Assembly (NCBI GenBank): GCA_028681135.1
Contig: JAQUJC010000015.1
Location: 1 to 51,291, forward strand
Origin: Kiritimatiellia bacterium
GTDB lineage: Bacteria > Verrucomicrobiota > Kiritimatiellia > CAIQIC01 > Lenti-01
Reading direction: 5' to 3'
Length of the DNA: 51,291 nucleotides
In this document: one piece after another, positions 1 to 8,457 of the stretch
Position numbering within the stretch: the stretch's first letter is position 1
Layout of the letters: each line of letters begins with the position of its first letter
Position numbers and translations under genes: made by a program
The notes under the pieces: generated by a model
The model's input: only the letters and a program-made list of their open reading frames with translations
What the model was told of the DNA's origin: nothing
Database searches by the model: none

Positions 1-318
1 TTGGGAAGTTGCGGGTGCGCGGAAAAAAGAGCGTATTCAACGTGGTACTGCTGAAAGCAACTGGATGGAACATCTTCCGCGCTGCCGACGCCATGGTTTA
101 TAAGACGAAAAGAACGATTCAGACAAGAATCATTGCTCCCAGCGCCACGCTTTCGTTGCTTTTTGACCTTTTGGGGCAGGTTGAATGCCCTCAAGGAGCA
201 CGCTGCGGGTTCCGATCTCATTGGAAAATTAAAACGCCCGAACTTCTCGTCGCATGAAAAATAGCCCACATTCTGGTTCCGACGTTTTGTCGGTGGCGTC
301 ACGCTATGGAAAACTTTT
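1..318. other. Left edge without a recognisable gene
   Basis: The short open frames here resemble no family I recognise and show no ribosome binding site or codon bias like the neighbouring genes. Near the right side the 13-base word CACGCTATGGAAA appears at about 300-312 and again at 331-343, inside the end of the next gene. It could hold the downstream end of a gene lying outside the window, but nothing shows that. Confidence 0.4.
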
Positions 319-816
319 TTACGATTTTTCCACGCTATGGAAATTCGCCAACCCATCCAGCAGATCCCGAATCACCCGTTTCACGGCCATATGGATGCCC
401 GGTGCTTTGCTGCGGCGCGACCCCGCCACATTCAGCACCCCGTTATCCGGGCAATGCCGCTTAAGCCAGCGGCGCAATTTCGCCACGACCACATCGTGCG
501 GCTGGTTCAGATCCGCCTTCAAACAGGGCTTGCGGTGCTGGCGGGCAAAATCAATGGTGAGCAACGATCCGCCCTCGGGTTTGCCATAGGTAAAAATCAC
601 GGTGCAATCGGAATCGATGACGTTGCGTTCGGTACGCGGCGGATAATGTCGCGACCAATGCTGGCGCATGCGATACTTGGCTGGCACCTTGCCTTTTTCG
701 GAGCGGCGGCCTTTGGGCACCCAGCCTCCATAGGGAAAGGAGCGTTGCACGCAGGCCGCCAAAGCCCCCTGGTCCGCCCCCGTCTGTCCGCCCGACACAA
801 TTTTGCGCAGTTTCAT
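319..816 (-). CDS. SLOG-family YpsA-like protein (putative molybdenum carrier family)
   Basis: This 165-residue protein opens with KIVSGGQTGADQGAL, the glycine-rich signature of the cpYpsA-related SLOG / 'putative molybdenum carrier' family. A second conserved stretch, TVIFTYGKPEGGSLLTIDFA, is the typical central strand and helix of that fold. These are Rossmann-like domains predicted to bind nucleotides or related ligands; the molybdenum link is by annotation only and its biochemical role is not established. The length matches the family. The ATG at 816 immediately precedes the conserved core, so the start is secure. The gene stands alone and diverges from the large histidine kinase with a gap of about 135 bases. 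Its last codons overlap a TTTCCA-N5-TGGAAA palindrome. Confidence 0.8.
   Translation of the reverse strand: MKLRKIVSGGQTGADQGALAACVQRSFPYGGWVPKGRRSEKGKVPAKYRMRQHWSRHYPPRTERNVIDSDCTVIFTYGKPEGGSLLTIDFARQHRKPCLKADLNQPHDVVVAKLRRWLKRHCPDNGVLNVAGSRRSKAPGIHMAVKRVIRDLLDGLANFHSVEKS
327..343. repeat. TTTCCA-N5-TGGAAA palindrome
   Basis: TTTCCACGCTATGGAAA is an inverted repeat with 6-base arms and a 5-base spacer. It covers the last codons of the SLOG gene. A related palindrome lies at 23516-23534 and shares the TTTCCA/TGGAAA arms, so the two may be copies of a small dispersed element. With only two copies seen, this is tentative. Confidence 0.4.
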
Positions 817-952
817 GGGGCCATCGTATCGCCCGAGCGCTCATTTTCCAAGTTGGGATTGCGAGAGTTTGGATTGCGATTGGGGCACCATGTGGGTAGT
901 ATGGACCCTTGCATGGAAAACGGCTGCAACCATCCCGGCAGGAGATAACGAC

Positions 953-3900
953 GTGACGACAGTTCCGATCCGGCTTGCCCCCCGCCTCTGGGCTCGTCTG
1001 TGCCTCGGCGCGGTGCTCGTGTCGATTCTGATTCTGGGGGCCCTCGTTGTCCGCTGGGCCATCCGCCGCCAAGACCACGTCTTGCGCACCTACCTCCGCT
1101 ATGACGCCTACGTTGTCGCCAACGCCATTCCTCAGGATCGTCTGGCCGTCCTAGACCGCTTCCATGACCGCGCCCCCCCCCCGCCCGAGACCACGCGGCT
1201 ACACACCCAACTCCGGCGCCTCCTCCAGATCGATCCCGCCTGGAAACGGATCGTCCTGATGGGCCGCGACCCCGACGGCGCGCTTTACATCCAGGTGAGT
1301 TCCCAGGAGGACGGCGAGGAGCTGCGGCTGCCGCTACCGCCAGAACCATCTGCCCAGCCCCCCCCCCAACTGCAGCACGTCTTCGACACGCGCAAGACCG
1401 AAATCGCCGGGCCTTATCGGGATGCCCACGGCACTTGGATGAGCGTATTGACGCCGGTGATCGATGCCGCCACCGGTCGCCTGGTCTCGGTGGCGAGCCT
1501 TGATATTGCGGCCGAGGACTGGCACGCCACGACCTGGCGGGCCGGGCTCATCCCGGGGCTGCTCACCCTGAGTCTCCTGGGACTGGCGCTGCTCGGCACG
1601 GCGCTCCACCACTGTAGCGCGCGCACCGCGGAACACCCCCACCCATACTGGCGCCACCTGGAAGCCAGCCTGGTCCTGGCGCTGGGCACCTTGCTGACCC
1701 TGGGGGGCATGTGGCTGGCTCACATTCAAGAGACTCATCAACAACGGGACACGTTTCTGGCGATGGCCCATATCAATACCCATCAGGTTAGAAACGCTTT
1801 TCACAATCTGCGAAGAATGGAACTCGAGAGTTTGGGCCGCTTTTTTGAAAACAGCGAGGAAGTAACTGCCGACGAATTCCAGGCCTATGTCGATTTTCTC
1901 CATCGGGTTTCCATCGGCCAGGCCTGGGGCTGGATTCCCAGGGTGCCCGCCCCGGCACGCGACACATTTGTCACGCAGGCCCGCCGTGACGTCGACCCCG
2001 ACTTTGAGCTGTGGGAATTCGATGCGGAGGGCGGTCCGACCACGGCACAAGATCGTCCGTTGCATTATCCGCTCCTATTTTGGAAGCCGTGGGATACCCA
2101 CAGCGTAGGCGACCTCCGCCCTGGCTTCGATCTGGCCTCGCTAGAGTCCGTTGCCCGGTCGATTGCTGCCGCTGCCGAGAACCATCTTCCCTTTGCCAGC
2201 CCCCCACAGACGATAGGCGCGGCCACCGCCGCCCCCCCCTTGATGTTCTTCTTCCACCCGGTCTATCGCTCGTTGGCGTCGCAGCAACCGCAGGGCTTCG
2301 TGATGTCAGCACTCCCTCCACATGTCTTTCTTCAGACCGTGCTCAATACCTATTTCGATCAGACCCCCTTGCTTCGCTTGGACCTGCTGGAGATGCGGGA
2401 GCGTGCTGCGTCCATCCCCTTGGCGACCACAACCACGGCCACTCTGCTGCCTCCGGATGCCCCGCCTTTGCAGACTTTGCCCCTGCGCTGGACCCTGCCC
2501 ATTCTGGCCTTTGGCCGCACCTATGCTGTCGAGGCTTCCCCCACCCGCGAGTTCTTTCTCCAGCACCCCATCTATCTGACCTGGATCGCGGGCGTGGGCG
2601 GGGGGGGCATCACGCTCGTATTGACCTTGCTAACCAGTGTCCTTATCCATCGCCGCAAGGACCTGGAACACCTGGTCAAGCAGCGCACCCACGCCCTGGC
2701 TTCCAGCGCTCAGCACTTCAGGCAACTCGCGCGTTTCAGCCGCACCCTCACCTGGGACGTGAACGCCGAGGGCCTCTTTATGGCTATCAGCGATGTCGTC
2801 CACGAGGTCTGGGGCTATACCCCGGACGAATTGATTGGCCAACGCTATATCTATGATCTGCACCCCGAGCACGGGCGCGAGACCTACGTCCAAAAGATGA
2901 TGGCCGAATTTCACGCCCGACGTCCCTTCCGCAACCGGACCACCCCCATCCTATCAAAAAGCGGTCAGACGGTATGGATGATCACGAACGGAATCCCCGT
3001 CTTGGACGATCAGGGCAATCTGACCGGTTACCAGGGATTTGCAACGGACATCACCGCGGCCCATGATGCCCAGCAGGCATTACGCAAAAGCGAACGCCAA
3101 TTGCGCATGTTGGCGGAAAACATGCAGGATGTCGCCTGGGCCATCGATGCCCAGTCCCACCAATTTATCTATGTCAGCCCCTCCATCGAACAGCTTTTGG
3201 GCTGCTCCCCCGCCACCGCGATGGCCCAATCGCTCAAACAGCTCTTTTCCTCTGCTCACTACAGCACCTTTTCACACCTGATCAAAACCTATACATCCGA
3301 CTTCCGCTCCGGGCAGTTAAGTAACAAGCAGTTTTTCACCCACCAGTTCGATCTCCTCCGTGCCGACGGGACGGTGGTGCCCACCGAGACCATCTCGCGC
3401 TTCGTGTGGAATGACGAGACCGGACAGGTGGAAGTCCATGGCATCACCCGGGACATCACGGAACGCAAGCATGCGGAAGACACCCTCCGTGAAAGCCGGC
3501 GTCATCATGCCACACTGCTAACCAATCTGCCAGGCATGGCCTATCGCTGTGCCAACGACCCGGCCTGGACCATGGAATTTGTCAGCGACGGCTGCCGCGA
3601 GCTGACCGGCTACGCCCCCGAGGACCTCATCAACAACCGGACCCTTACCTTCAATGACCTGATTGCGCCCCCCTATCACCACCGACTGTGGGAGCAATGG
3701 CAGGACCAGTTGGCTCGTCATCTGCCATTTGAAGATGAATATGAGATCACGACCCGCTCGGGCAAAACCAAGTGGGTCTGGGAAAAGGGCACGGGCGTTT
3801 ATGACGAGGCGGGCCGCGTCCTGGCCCTGGAAGGCTTCATCATCGACGTCACCGCGCGCAAGCACGCCAACCTGGAACGCGACCGCCTCATGGCGGCCAT

Positions 3901-5413
3901 CGAGCAATCCGACGATGCCGTTGTCATCACCAATGCCCAGGGAACCATCGTCTATGTCAACCCGGCCTTCTGCGCCGTAACCGGCTATTCCCGCCAGGAA
4001 GCCCTGGGTCAGAATCCGCGCATTCTCCAGAGCGGTGTCCAGGACCGCGCATTCTACAAGGCGATGTGGCAAACGCTCATCGCGGGCCGCACCTGGCGGG
4101 GTCAACTCACCAATAAACGCAAAGATGGCACTTTATTCACCGAAGTGGCGTCCATCTCCCCCGTGCGGGATGCCAACGGCGAGATTGTCCAATTTGTGGC
4201 CGTCAAGCGCGACATCAGCCAGCAACTGCGCGACCAGCAGGAGCGCGACACCCTGCACGCACAGCTACTCCAGGCCCAGAAAATGGAATCCATCGGCCGC
4301 CTGGCCGGCGGCATCGCCCACGACTTCAACAACATGCTCCAGGCCATCCTGGGCTATGTCGAATTATGCCTGGAACAGACGCCCCCCGACCAACCGCTTC
4401 ATGCCGATCTGATGGAAATCCAGAAGGCCGCCCAGCGCTCCAAGGCCCTCACCCATCAGCTCCAGGCCTTTGCCCGCAAGCAGCCCATTCGCTCAAAGAA
4501 CCTCGATCTGAACGCGGCCATCGCCAACATGGAGGGTATGGTCAGTTTCATCCTGGGTAAACAAATTCAACTCGAGACGAAACCGGCAGCCGACCTGGGT
4601 CGGATCCAGGTTGATCCCGGCCATCTGGACCAGTTACTCACCAATCTGTGCATCAATGCCCGCGATGCCATTGCCGACCGCGGCACCATTACCATCGAAA
4701 CCCGCAATGTCCATGTGGCCCATCCCATCCGCAACCTGCATGGGGATATCCCGGCCGGGGATTATGTCCGCCTCTCCGTCACCGATACCGGCAGCGGCAT
4801 GACACCCGAAACCCTTAAGCATATCTTCGAACCCTTTTTTACCACCAAAAAAATGGGCCTGGGCACCGGCTTGGGGCTGGCCACCACCTATGGCCTCCTC
4901 CAGCAAAATTCCGCCATTCCCCGAATCCTCAGCCAGCCCGGCAACGGTACGGCGTTCCACGTCTTCTTTCCTCGGCAACCCGCCCCCCCTCCCCCGGCAA
5001 CAATCCCCGACCGCGACGATTCAGCCTGCCCGGTGGAGCCGCAGGTCACCGAAACGATCCTCATTGTCGAAGATGAAACCGCGCTGCTTCAGACGACCCG
5101 GCGCATGCTCGAATCGTTGGGCTACACGGTCCGCACCTATTCATCCGCCACCCAAGCCCTGGCATTTGCCCAGGCCAACCCCGACGCCTTTGATCTTCTG
5201 CTGACGGATGTGATGATGCCCGATCTGGCCGGCCCCGAACTGGTTCAGCGCCTGCAAGCGGTGCAGCCCACTCTGCGCTATCTTTATATGTCCGGCTACC
5301 CCGCCAACCTATTTGGAGAAAAGGGCGACCAGAATCCCCACGTCCAGTTCATCAGCAAACCGTTCAACCGGGCCCAACTGGCCCGAAAAATCCGCGCTGT
5401 GCTCGACGGATAG
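953..5413 (+). CDS. Multi-PAS membrane hybrid histidine kinase
   Basis: About 1486 residues. TM1 lies near residues 13-35, followed by a ~150-residue periplasmic cache-like segment. Two further membrane spans (~205-255) lead to a CHASE-like extracytoplasmic region (~260-520) and a fourth span (~541-566). Four PAS/PAC units follow (~588-700, 718-836, 856-966, 979-1086). Then comes a HisKA domain with GGIAHDFNN (phospho-acceptor His about 1123), an HATPase with DTGSGM and GLGTGLGLATTYG, and a C-terminal receiver with LLLTDVMMPD (Asp about 1419). I chose the GTG at 953 because AGGAG lies about 9 bases upstream; the ORF-track start at 803 adds 50 residues that look non-coding. It is an orphan in this window, with no adjacent separate response regulator. 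Two C10 homopolymers (1173-1182, 1358-1367) lie early in the reading frame. The signal sensed is unknown. Confidence 0.9.
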   Translation: MTTVPIRLAPRLWARLCLGAVLVSILILGALVVRWAIRRQDHVLRTYLRYDAYVVANAIPQDRLAVLDRFHDRAPPPPETTRLHTQLRRLLQIDPAWKRIVLMGRDPDGALYIQVSSQEDGEELRLPLPPEPSAQPPPQLQHVFDTRKTEIAGPYRDAHGTWMSVLTPVIDAATGRLVSVASLDIAAEDWHATTWRAGLIPGLLTLSLLGLALLGTALHHCSARTAEHPHPYWRHLEASLVLALGTLLTLGGMWLAHIQETHQQRDTFLAMAHINTHQVRNAFHNLRRMELESLGRFFENSEEVTADEFQAYVDFLHRVSIGQAWGWIPRVPAPARDTFVTQARRDVDPDFELWEFDAEGGPTTAQDRPLHYPLLFWKPWDTHSVGDLRPGFDLASLESVARSIAAAAENHLPFASPPQTIGAATAAPPLMFFFHPVYRSLASQQPQGFVMSALPPHVFLQTVLNTYFDQTPLLRLDLLEMRERAASIPLATTTTATLLPPDAPPLQTLPLRWTLPILAFGRTYAVEASPTREFFLQHPIYLTWIAGVGGGGITLVLTLLTSVLIHRRKDLEHLVKQRTHALASSAQHFRQLARFSRTLTWDVNAEGLFMAISDVVHEVWGYTPDELIGQRYIYDLHPEHGRETYVQKMMAEFHARRPFRNRTTPILSKSGQTVWMITNGIPVLDDQGNLTGYQGFATDITAAHDAQQALRKSERQLRMLAENMQDVAWAIDAQSHQFIYVSPSIEQLLGCSPATAMAQSLKQLFSSAHYSTFSHLIKTYTSDFRSGQLSNKQFFTHQFDLLRADGTVVPTETISRFVWNDETGQVEVHGITRDITERKHAEDTLRESRRHHATLLTNLPGMAYRCANDPAWTMEFVSDGCRELTGYAPEDLINNRTLTFNDLIAPPYHHRLWEQWQDQLARHLPFEDEYEITTRSGKTKWVWEKGTGVYDEAGRVLALEGFIIDVTARKHANLERDRLMAAIEQSDDAVVITNAQGTIVYVNPAFCAVTGYSRQEALGQNPRILQSGVQDRAFYKAMWQTLIAGRTWRGQLTNKRKDGTLFTEVASISPVRDANGEIVQFVAVKRDISQQLRDQQERDTLHAQLLQAQKMESIGRLAGGIAHDFNNMLQAILGYVELCLEQTPPDQPLHADLMEIQKAAQRSKALTHQLQAFARKQPIRSKNLDLNAAIANMEGMVSFILGKQIQLETKPAADLGRIQVDPGHLDQLLTNLCINARDAIADRGTITIETRNVHVAHPIRNLHGDIPAGDYVRLSVTDTGSGMTPETLKHIFEPFFTTKKMGLGTGLGLATTYGLLQQNSAIPRILSQPGNGTAFHVFFPRQPAPPPPATIPDRDDSACPVEPQVTETILIVEDETALLQTTRRMLESLGYTVRTYSSATQALAFAQANPDAFDLLLTDVMMPDLAGPELVQRLQAVQPTLRYLYMSGYPANLFGEKGDQNPHVQFISKPFNRAQLARKIRAVLDG

Positions 5414-5642
5414 GCGCGCGGCGCCATTCGCCATCGCGCCCCCCCGCCTCCATTCTGATTACCCCGCTGCAGCTGATCAATAATGCCTCTTTCGTTGTTC
5501 CCTGTTTCCTGATTTCCAGATTCATTATTTTGAAAATTATGTGGGCTGATTTCCCTGCGCGGCACACCTGCGGGCTCTATGCCGTGGAAAACCCCGAACT
5601 CGTCAAACCTACCCTTGTCCGGTTACTCCGTTTCCACCGCCG

Positions 5643-5666
5643 TCTCGGTTATTATAATATGTGAGA
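5643..5666. repeat. Decayed copy of the GGTTATTATAATAACC palindrome
   Basis: TCTCGGTTATTATAATATGTGAGA matches the perfect palindrome at 5722-5745 over its left two thirds and its final GAGA, but CCGA near the right arm has become TGTG. It looks like a degraded copy of the same element about 80 bases away. Confidence 0.6.
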
Positions 5667-5719
5667 CAGACTGGAAATTGAGTTCACCTATCGACTTGGG
5701 GATCAAGATAATACAGGTC

Positions 5720-5747
5720 AGTCTCGGTTATTATAATAACCGAGACT
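5720..5747. repeat. Perfect 28-base palindrome with GGTTATTATAATAACC core
   Basis: The sequence is self-complementary over 28 bases: AGTCTC, the 16-base core GGTTATTATAATAACC, then GAGACT. The same 16-base core recurs at 10983-10998 with different but again self-complementary arms. It is AT-rich in a GC-rich setting. It lacks the features of an intrinsic terminator. Confidence 0.75.
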
Positions 5748-5899
5748 CGGCCTCTTGCATGGGGATGGGAAGACCCGTTGCACCGTCTATTTCGCTGTCA
5801 GTTGCCATCAGGCGGTTGTGGAATGGGTGTCCCGTTTCGGAAGTCAGGCGACGTGCTCGACAGAGAGGCGCGCAGCGCCATTCGCCCCCCCCCGCCCCA

Positions 5900-6688
5900 T
5901 CAATCCATTCGCGCAACGGGTGGATGGCGCACCGCGATGCCGCGGCCCGCCAGATAGGCCTTCACCTGCTGGACGGTGAAGGTTCCAAAATGGAAGACAC
6001 TCGCCGCCAACAGGGTGCTGGCGTGACCTTCCTTGACCGCTTCCACAAAATGCACCAGTTTGCCCGCCCCTCCGCTGGCCACTGTCGGCAACTGGGTGGC
6101 ATCCACAATCCCCCGAATCAAATCCAGGTCATAGCCATGCTTGGCCCCATCGCCCACTTTACTGGTGGGCAATATCTCGCCCACCCCCACCCCCGCCATT
6201 TGTTTGGCAAATTCAATTGCATCCACCCCGGTCGCCGTCCGCCCACCATTGATAAACACCTCACGGCGGGAAGGCAGCCGGTCATTGCGGTCCGCATCAA
6301 TCGCCAGAATGATCGTCTGGCCGCCGAACTGGTTCACCGCCGCAGCCACAAAGTCGCGGTCACGAAAGGCCGCCGTTGAAATACTGACCTTGGTCGCGCC
6401 CGCGGCCAAGGCCGCCTCGACATCCGCCAGCGTCTGGATTCCCCCGCCGACCACCACGGGGATGTGAACGGCCTCCGTCACCTGCTGCAGCACATCAAAT
6501 ACCGTTCGGCGTTTTTCGATGGTGGCAGTAATATCCAGGAATCCCAGAACATCGGCACCTGATTTCTCATACGCCTGGGCACACGCCACGGGGTCGCCCG
6601 CATCGATCAAATCGACGAAATGAATACCCTTCACAACGCGCCCGCCCTGGATATCCAGGCACGGCATAATCTGTATGGTTTTTTTCAT
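5900..6688 (-). CDS. hisF: Imidazole glycerol phosphate synthase, cyclase subunit
   Basis: This 262-residue (βα)8 barrel closes the imidazole ring in histidine synthesis, making imidazole glycerol phosphate and AICAR from PRFAR and ammonia supplied by HisH. The N-terminal MPCLDIQGGRVVKG carries the catalytic Asp, and AIDADRND carries the second. The phosphate-binding loops VVVGGGIQT and VASGGAGK are intact. Length is normal, with a slightly extended C-terminus. The ATG at 6688 fits the family start. hisH is not adjacent; hisB and hisA lie 8 kb away on the other strand, so the pathway genes are scattered rather than in one operon. Confidence 0.97.
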   Translation of the reverse strand: MKKTIQIMPCLDIQGGRVVKGIHFVDLIDAGDPVACAQAYEKSGADVLGFLDITATIEKRRTVFDVLQQVTEAVHIPVVVGGGIQTLADVEAALAAGATKVSISTAAFRDRDFVAAAVNQFGGQTIILAIDADRNDRLPSRREVFINGGRTATGVDAIEFAKQMAGVGVGEILPTSKVGDGAKHGYDLDLIRGIVDATQLPTVASGGAGKLVHFVEAVKEGHASTLLAASVFHFGTFTVQQVKAYLAGRGIAVRHPPVARMD

Positions 6689-7156
6689 ATCATTCCCTGT
6701 TTGGGGGGTCAGTCAGGCGAACACATTACGCCGTCCCCCCCATCGTGGCAAGTCCGCGCACCGTCGTTGGTTGTTGGTCGAAGGAATCCAAACCGGGCTG
6801 TTCCGTTCCCGTAGCACGCGCCTCCTGTCGCGTGTCTGCCCAACGTCAAACAACCACCAGAGATCATATACCCCACGGATGCCTTCGGCGGCCCACGGAT
6901 ATGTAAACAGCCAACCAGCCACGGCTCACCCGGAGGGTTCGCCCCCAGCTCTCAAGCCTCAAGTCTCGTCCTCTCTGTGGCCCTCTGTGGTAAACTCTGC
7001 TTCCCTCCTGCCCCCTGTCTCCTCTGCTTGTCCACCATAGCCTTGGCGACGGTGGATGCCTCTGTGATGAATCTGGCTGCCCACTTGAAGATTGGATATT
7101 GAAGATTGAACCATGCCTTCGGCTTGGCCGGTATTGAATATTGTCGTCCTCATTTG
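6689..7156. other. Gene-free spacer with PVC-type intergenic repeats
   Basis: No ORF here is credible. Visible structure includes CTCTGTGG twice in a row (about 6973-6990), TTGAAGATTG twice (7085-7094 and 7099-7108), a CACGCG...CGCGTG hairpin (6815-6834), and an imperfect inverted repeat around TCCACCATAGCCTTGGCGACGGTGGA. Reverse-frame translation gives RQGYGGQAEETGGRREAEFT and TTEGHRE, strings often mis-annotated as proteins in Verrucomicrobia/Lentisphaerae-like genomes. I read it as dispersed repeat remnants. The likely promoter of hisF would also lie here. Confidence 0.55.
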
Positions 7157-7660
7157 TCAATGAGGCGGCTGTGCGTTTTTAGGGATACGCGGGGTGCCGG
7201 GGGGAAAGACCACGCAGCGAAGTTTTTTGCGCCCCCAGCGCAGCGCTTCACGGTGGGTTGTGTGAAAGAGGTCGAGGCGGCGACGGCCTTTGATGTCGCC
7301 GCCGCGGTCTTCCACGATGCCATAGCCGTAGCCGGGGATGTAAAAGACGGTGCCCATGGGATAATAGCGGGTATCGGCGGCAAGTGTCCCCGGCTTGGCC
7401 TTGGTGCCGCTGGCCGTAATGCCCACGGCCTTGGGCTTGCCGCGGCGGCGGCCGCTGGCTATGACAGGTTGGCCCTTCCAGTTGAGTTTCCAGCCGCAGC
7501 AGGCACCGCAGGGGCAATAGGCGGTGGTTTCAATTGTGACGGGGCGGCCCCGGATCAGCCCGTCACCGAGCGCGCCATCATCGCGAATGAACAAGCTGCA
7601 GCCGGTGGCGGCCAGCAGAGTTGCCACGGTCAGGCACAGGATGGTCAAGTGGCGATGCAT
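7157..7660 (-). CDS. 3D-domain (double-psi β-barrel) lipoprotein
   Basis: The mature product starts after a signal peptide, with positive MHRH, a hydrophobic stretch and the probable lipobox AATGC (Cys about 21). The body is a 3D domain, named for its three conserved aspartates: TTAYCPCGACCG, then TLAADTRYYPMGTVFYIPGYG, VEDRGGDIKG and RRLDLFHTTHREAL. This matches the MltA/YuiC/RlpA-like double-psi β-barrel fold used by peptidoglycan-acting or -binding envelope proteins. Whether it is lytic is unknown. The ORF track extends to 8122, but that part is antisense to the phosphopantetheinyl transferase gene and lacks coding character. ATG codons at 7660 and 7675 are both possible starts, and neither has a clear Shine-Dalgarno. 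About 167 residues. Confidence 0.85.
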   Translation of the reverse strand: MHRHLTILCLTVATLLAATGCSLFIRDDGALGDGLIRGRPVTIETTAYCPCGACCGWKLNWKGQPVIASGRRRGKPKAVGITASGTKAKPGTLAADTRYYPMGTVFYIPGYGYGIVEDRGGDIKGRRRLDLFHTTHREALRWGRKKLRCVVFPPGTPRIPKNAQPPH

Positions 7661-7739
7661 GGAATTGATAATCATGGCCAGAAGGGGGGCGGATGACAAT
7701 TCCTTTTCTCCGGGGGCCGGGCTGTGGCAGGATGAGGAC

Positions 7740-8381
7740 ATGGAGCAGCAGCACACTATCCGCGTCGAAGAGTGGGCCCGGCCCGGTGAGCCGTTCCGCC
7801 TCGCCGCCGTGGCCATAGGGGCAGCGGATTGGGCCGCCGTGCTGCCGGCGACGGCCCAGGCGCGGGTCGCGCGCTTTGCCGATGGACACGCCCGGGCTCG
7901 GGCCGGGGCGTCGGAATGGATCAAAACCTGCTGGCTCCCGCGCGAATTGGGACTGGCGGCGGTGGAGGTTAGGACGGGCGCAAATGGCAAACCCCTGCTG
8001 GAAGGGGCGGCGGCCGCCTGGGGGTTCAATCTGTCCCATGCCGGAGAGTATGTGGTGGCGGCGCTGGCGCGGGACGCGCAAATCGGCGTGGACCTCGAAT
8101 CGACGTCGCGGAAGGCGGACATTGTGCGGCTGGCGCAGCGAGTCTTCTCTGCCTGCGAACAAGCCGCCGTACAGCAGGGGGGGCGTGCGGCCTTTTTTAC
8201 GCTCTGGAGTCAAAAGGAGGCGCTGGTGAAGGCGGTGGGGTGCGGCTGGGCAGATGAGCGGCTGCAACGCGGTACGGCGCTGGCACCGGTGGGCTTTCAG
8301 TTGGAACCCACGACCGGCGCGCGGGTCTGGTCGCGCCCGGTCATCGATGGCGCCTACTGCCTGGCAGTGGCAATGGTGTGA
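7740..8381 (+). CDS. 4'-phosphopantetheinyl transferase, Sfp type
   Basis: The 213-residue product transfers the phosphopantetheine arm of CoA to a serine of carrier proteins. Sfp-family motifs appear in order: NGKP (82-85), FNLSH (96-100), IGVDLE with magnesium ligands Asp118 and Glu120, and FFTLWSQKEALVKAVG with Glu160 and Lys164. Length is typical of Sfp/Gsp enzymes. The ATG at 7740 follows AGGATGAGGA; the longer ORF-track start would run antisense into the 3D lipoprotein. No carrier-protein synthase cluster is visible nearby, so its substrate (fatty acid ACP or a secondary-metabolite carrier) cannot be told. It may head a small forward group with the next two genes. Confidence 0.9.
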   Translation: MEQQHTIRVEEWARPGEPFRLAAVAIGAADWAAVLPATAQARVARFADGHARARAGASEWIKTCWLPRELGLAAVEVRTGANGKPLLEGAAAAWGFNLSHAGEYVVAALARDAQIGVDLESTSRKADIVRLAQRVFSACEQAAVQQGGRAAFFTLWSQKEALVKAVGCGWADERLQRGTALAPVGFQLEPTTGARVWSRPVIDGAYCLAVAMV

Positions 8382-8457
8382 GTCGAAGAGACGCACGCGG
8401 ACGAAACCCTAATTGGGAGTTGGCGAACCGCGGGAATGGCGGTAACGTAATCTCAGC

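Larger units (their letters stand above)
5414..5899. other. Repeat-rich spacer between kinase gene and hisF
   Basis: No gene is convincing here. The spacer carries two 21-base direct repeats, AGGCGCGCRGCGCCATTCGCC, at 5412-5432 (overlapping the kinase stop codon) and 5866-5886, which differ at one base. Between them are two copies of a palindromic element with a GGTTATTATAATA core. The forward ORF 5579-6379 runs antisense through hisF and is treated as a shadow. Confidence 0.6.

Noticed and set aside
5579-6379. Forward ORF of 266 codons
   Set aside because: It is antisense to hisF over its right half and repeat sequence over its left; the translation has no family resemblance.
6864-7160. Reverse ORF of 98 codons (TTEGHRE/WTSRG-type)
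   Set aside because: This is intergenic repeat sequence often mis-called as a protein; no start signal and no conserved domain.
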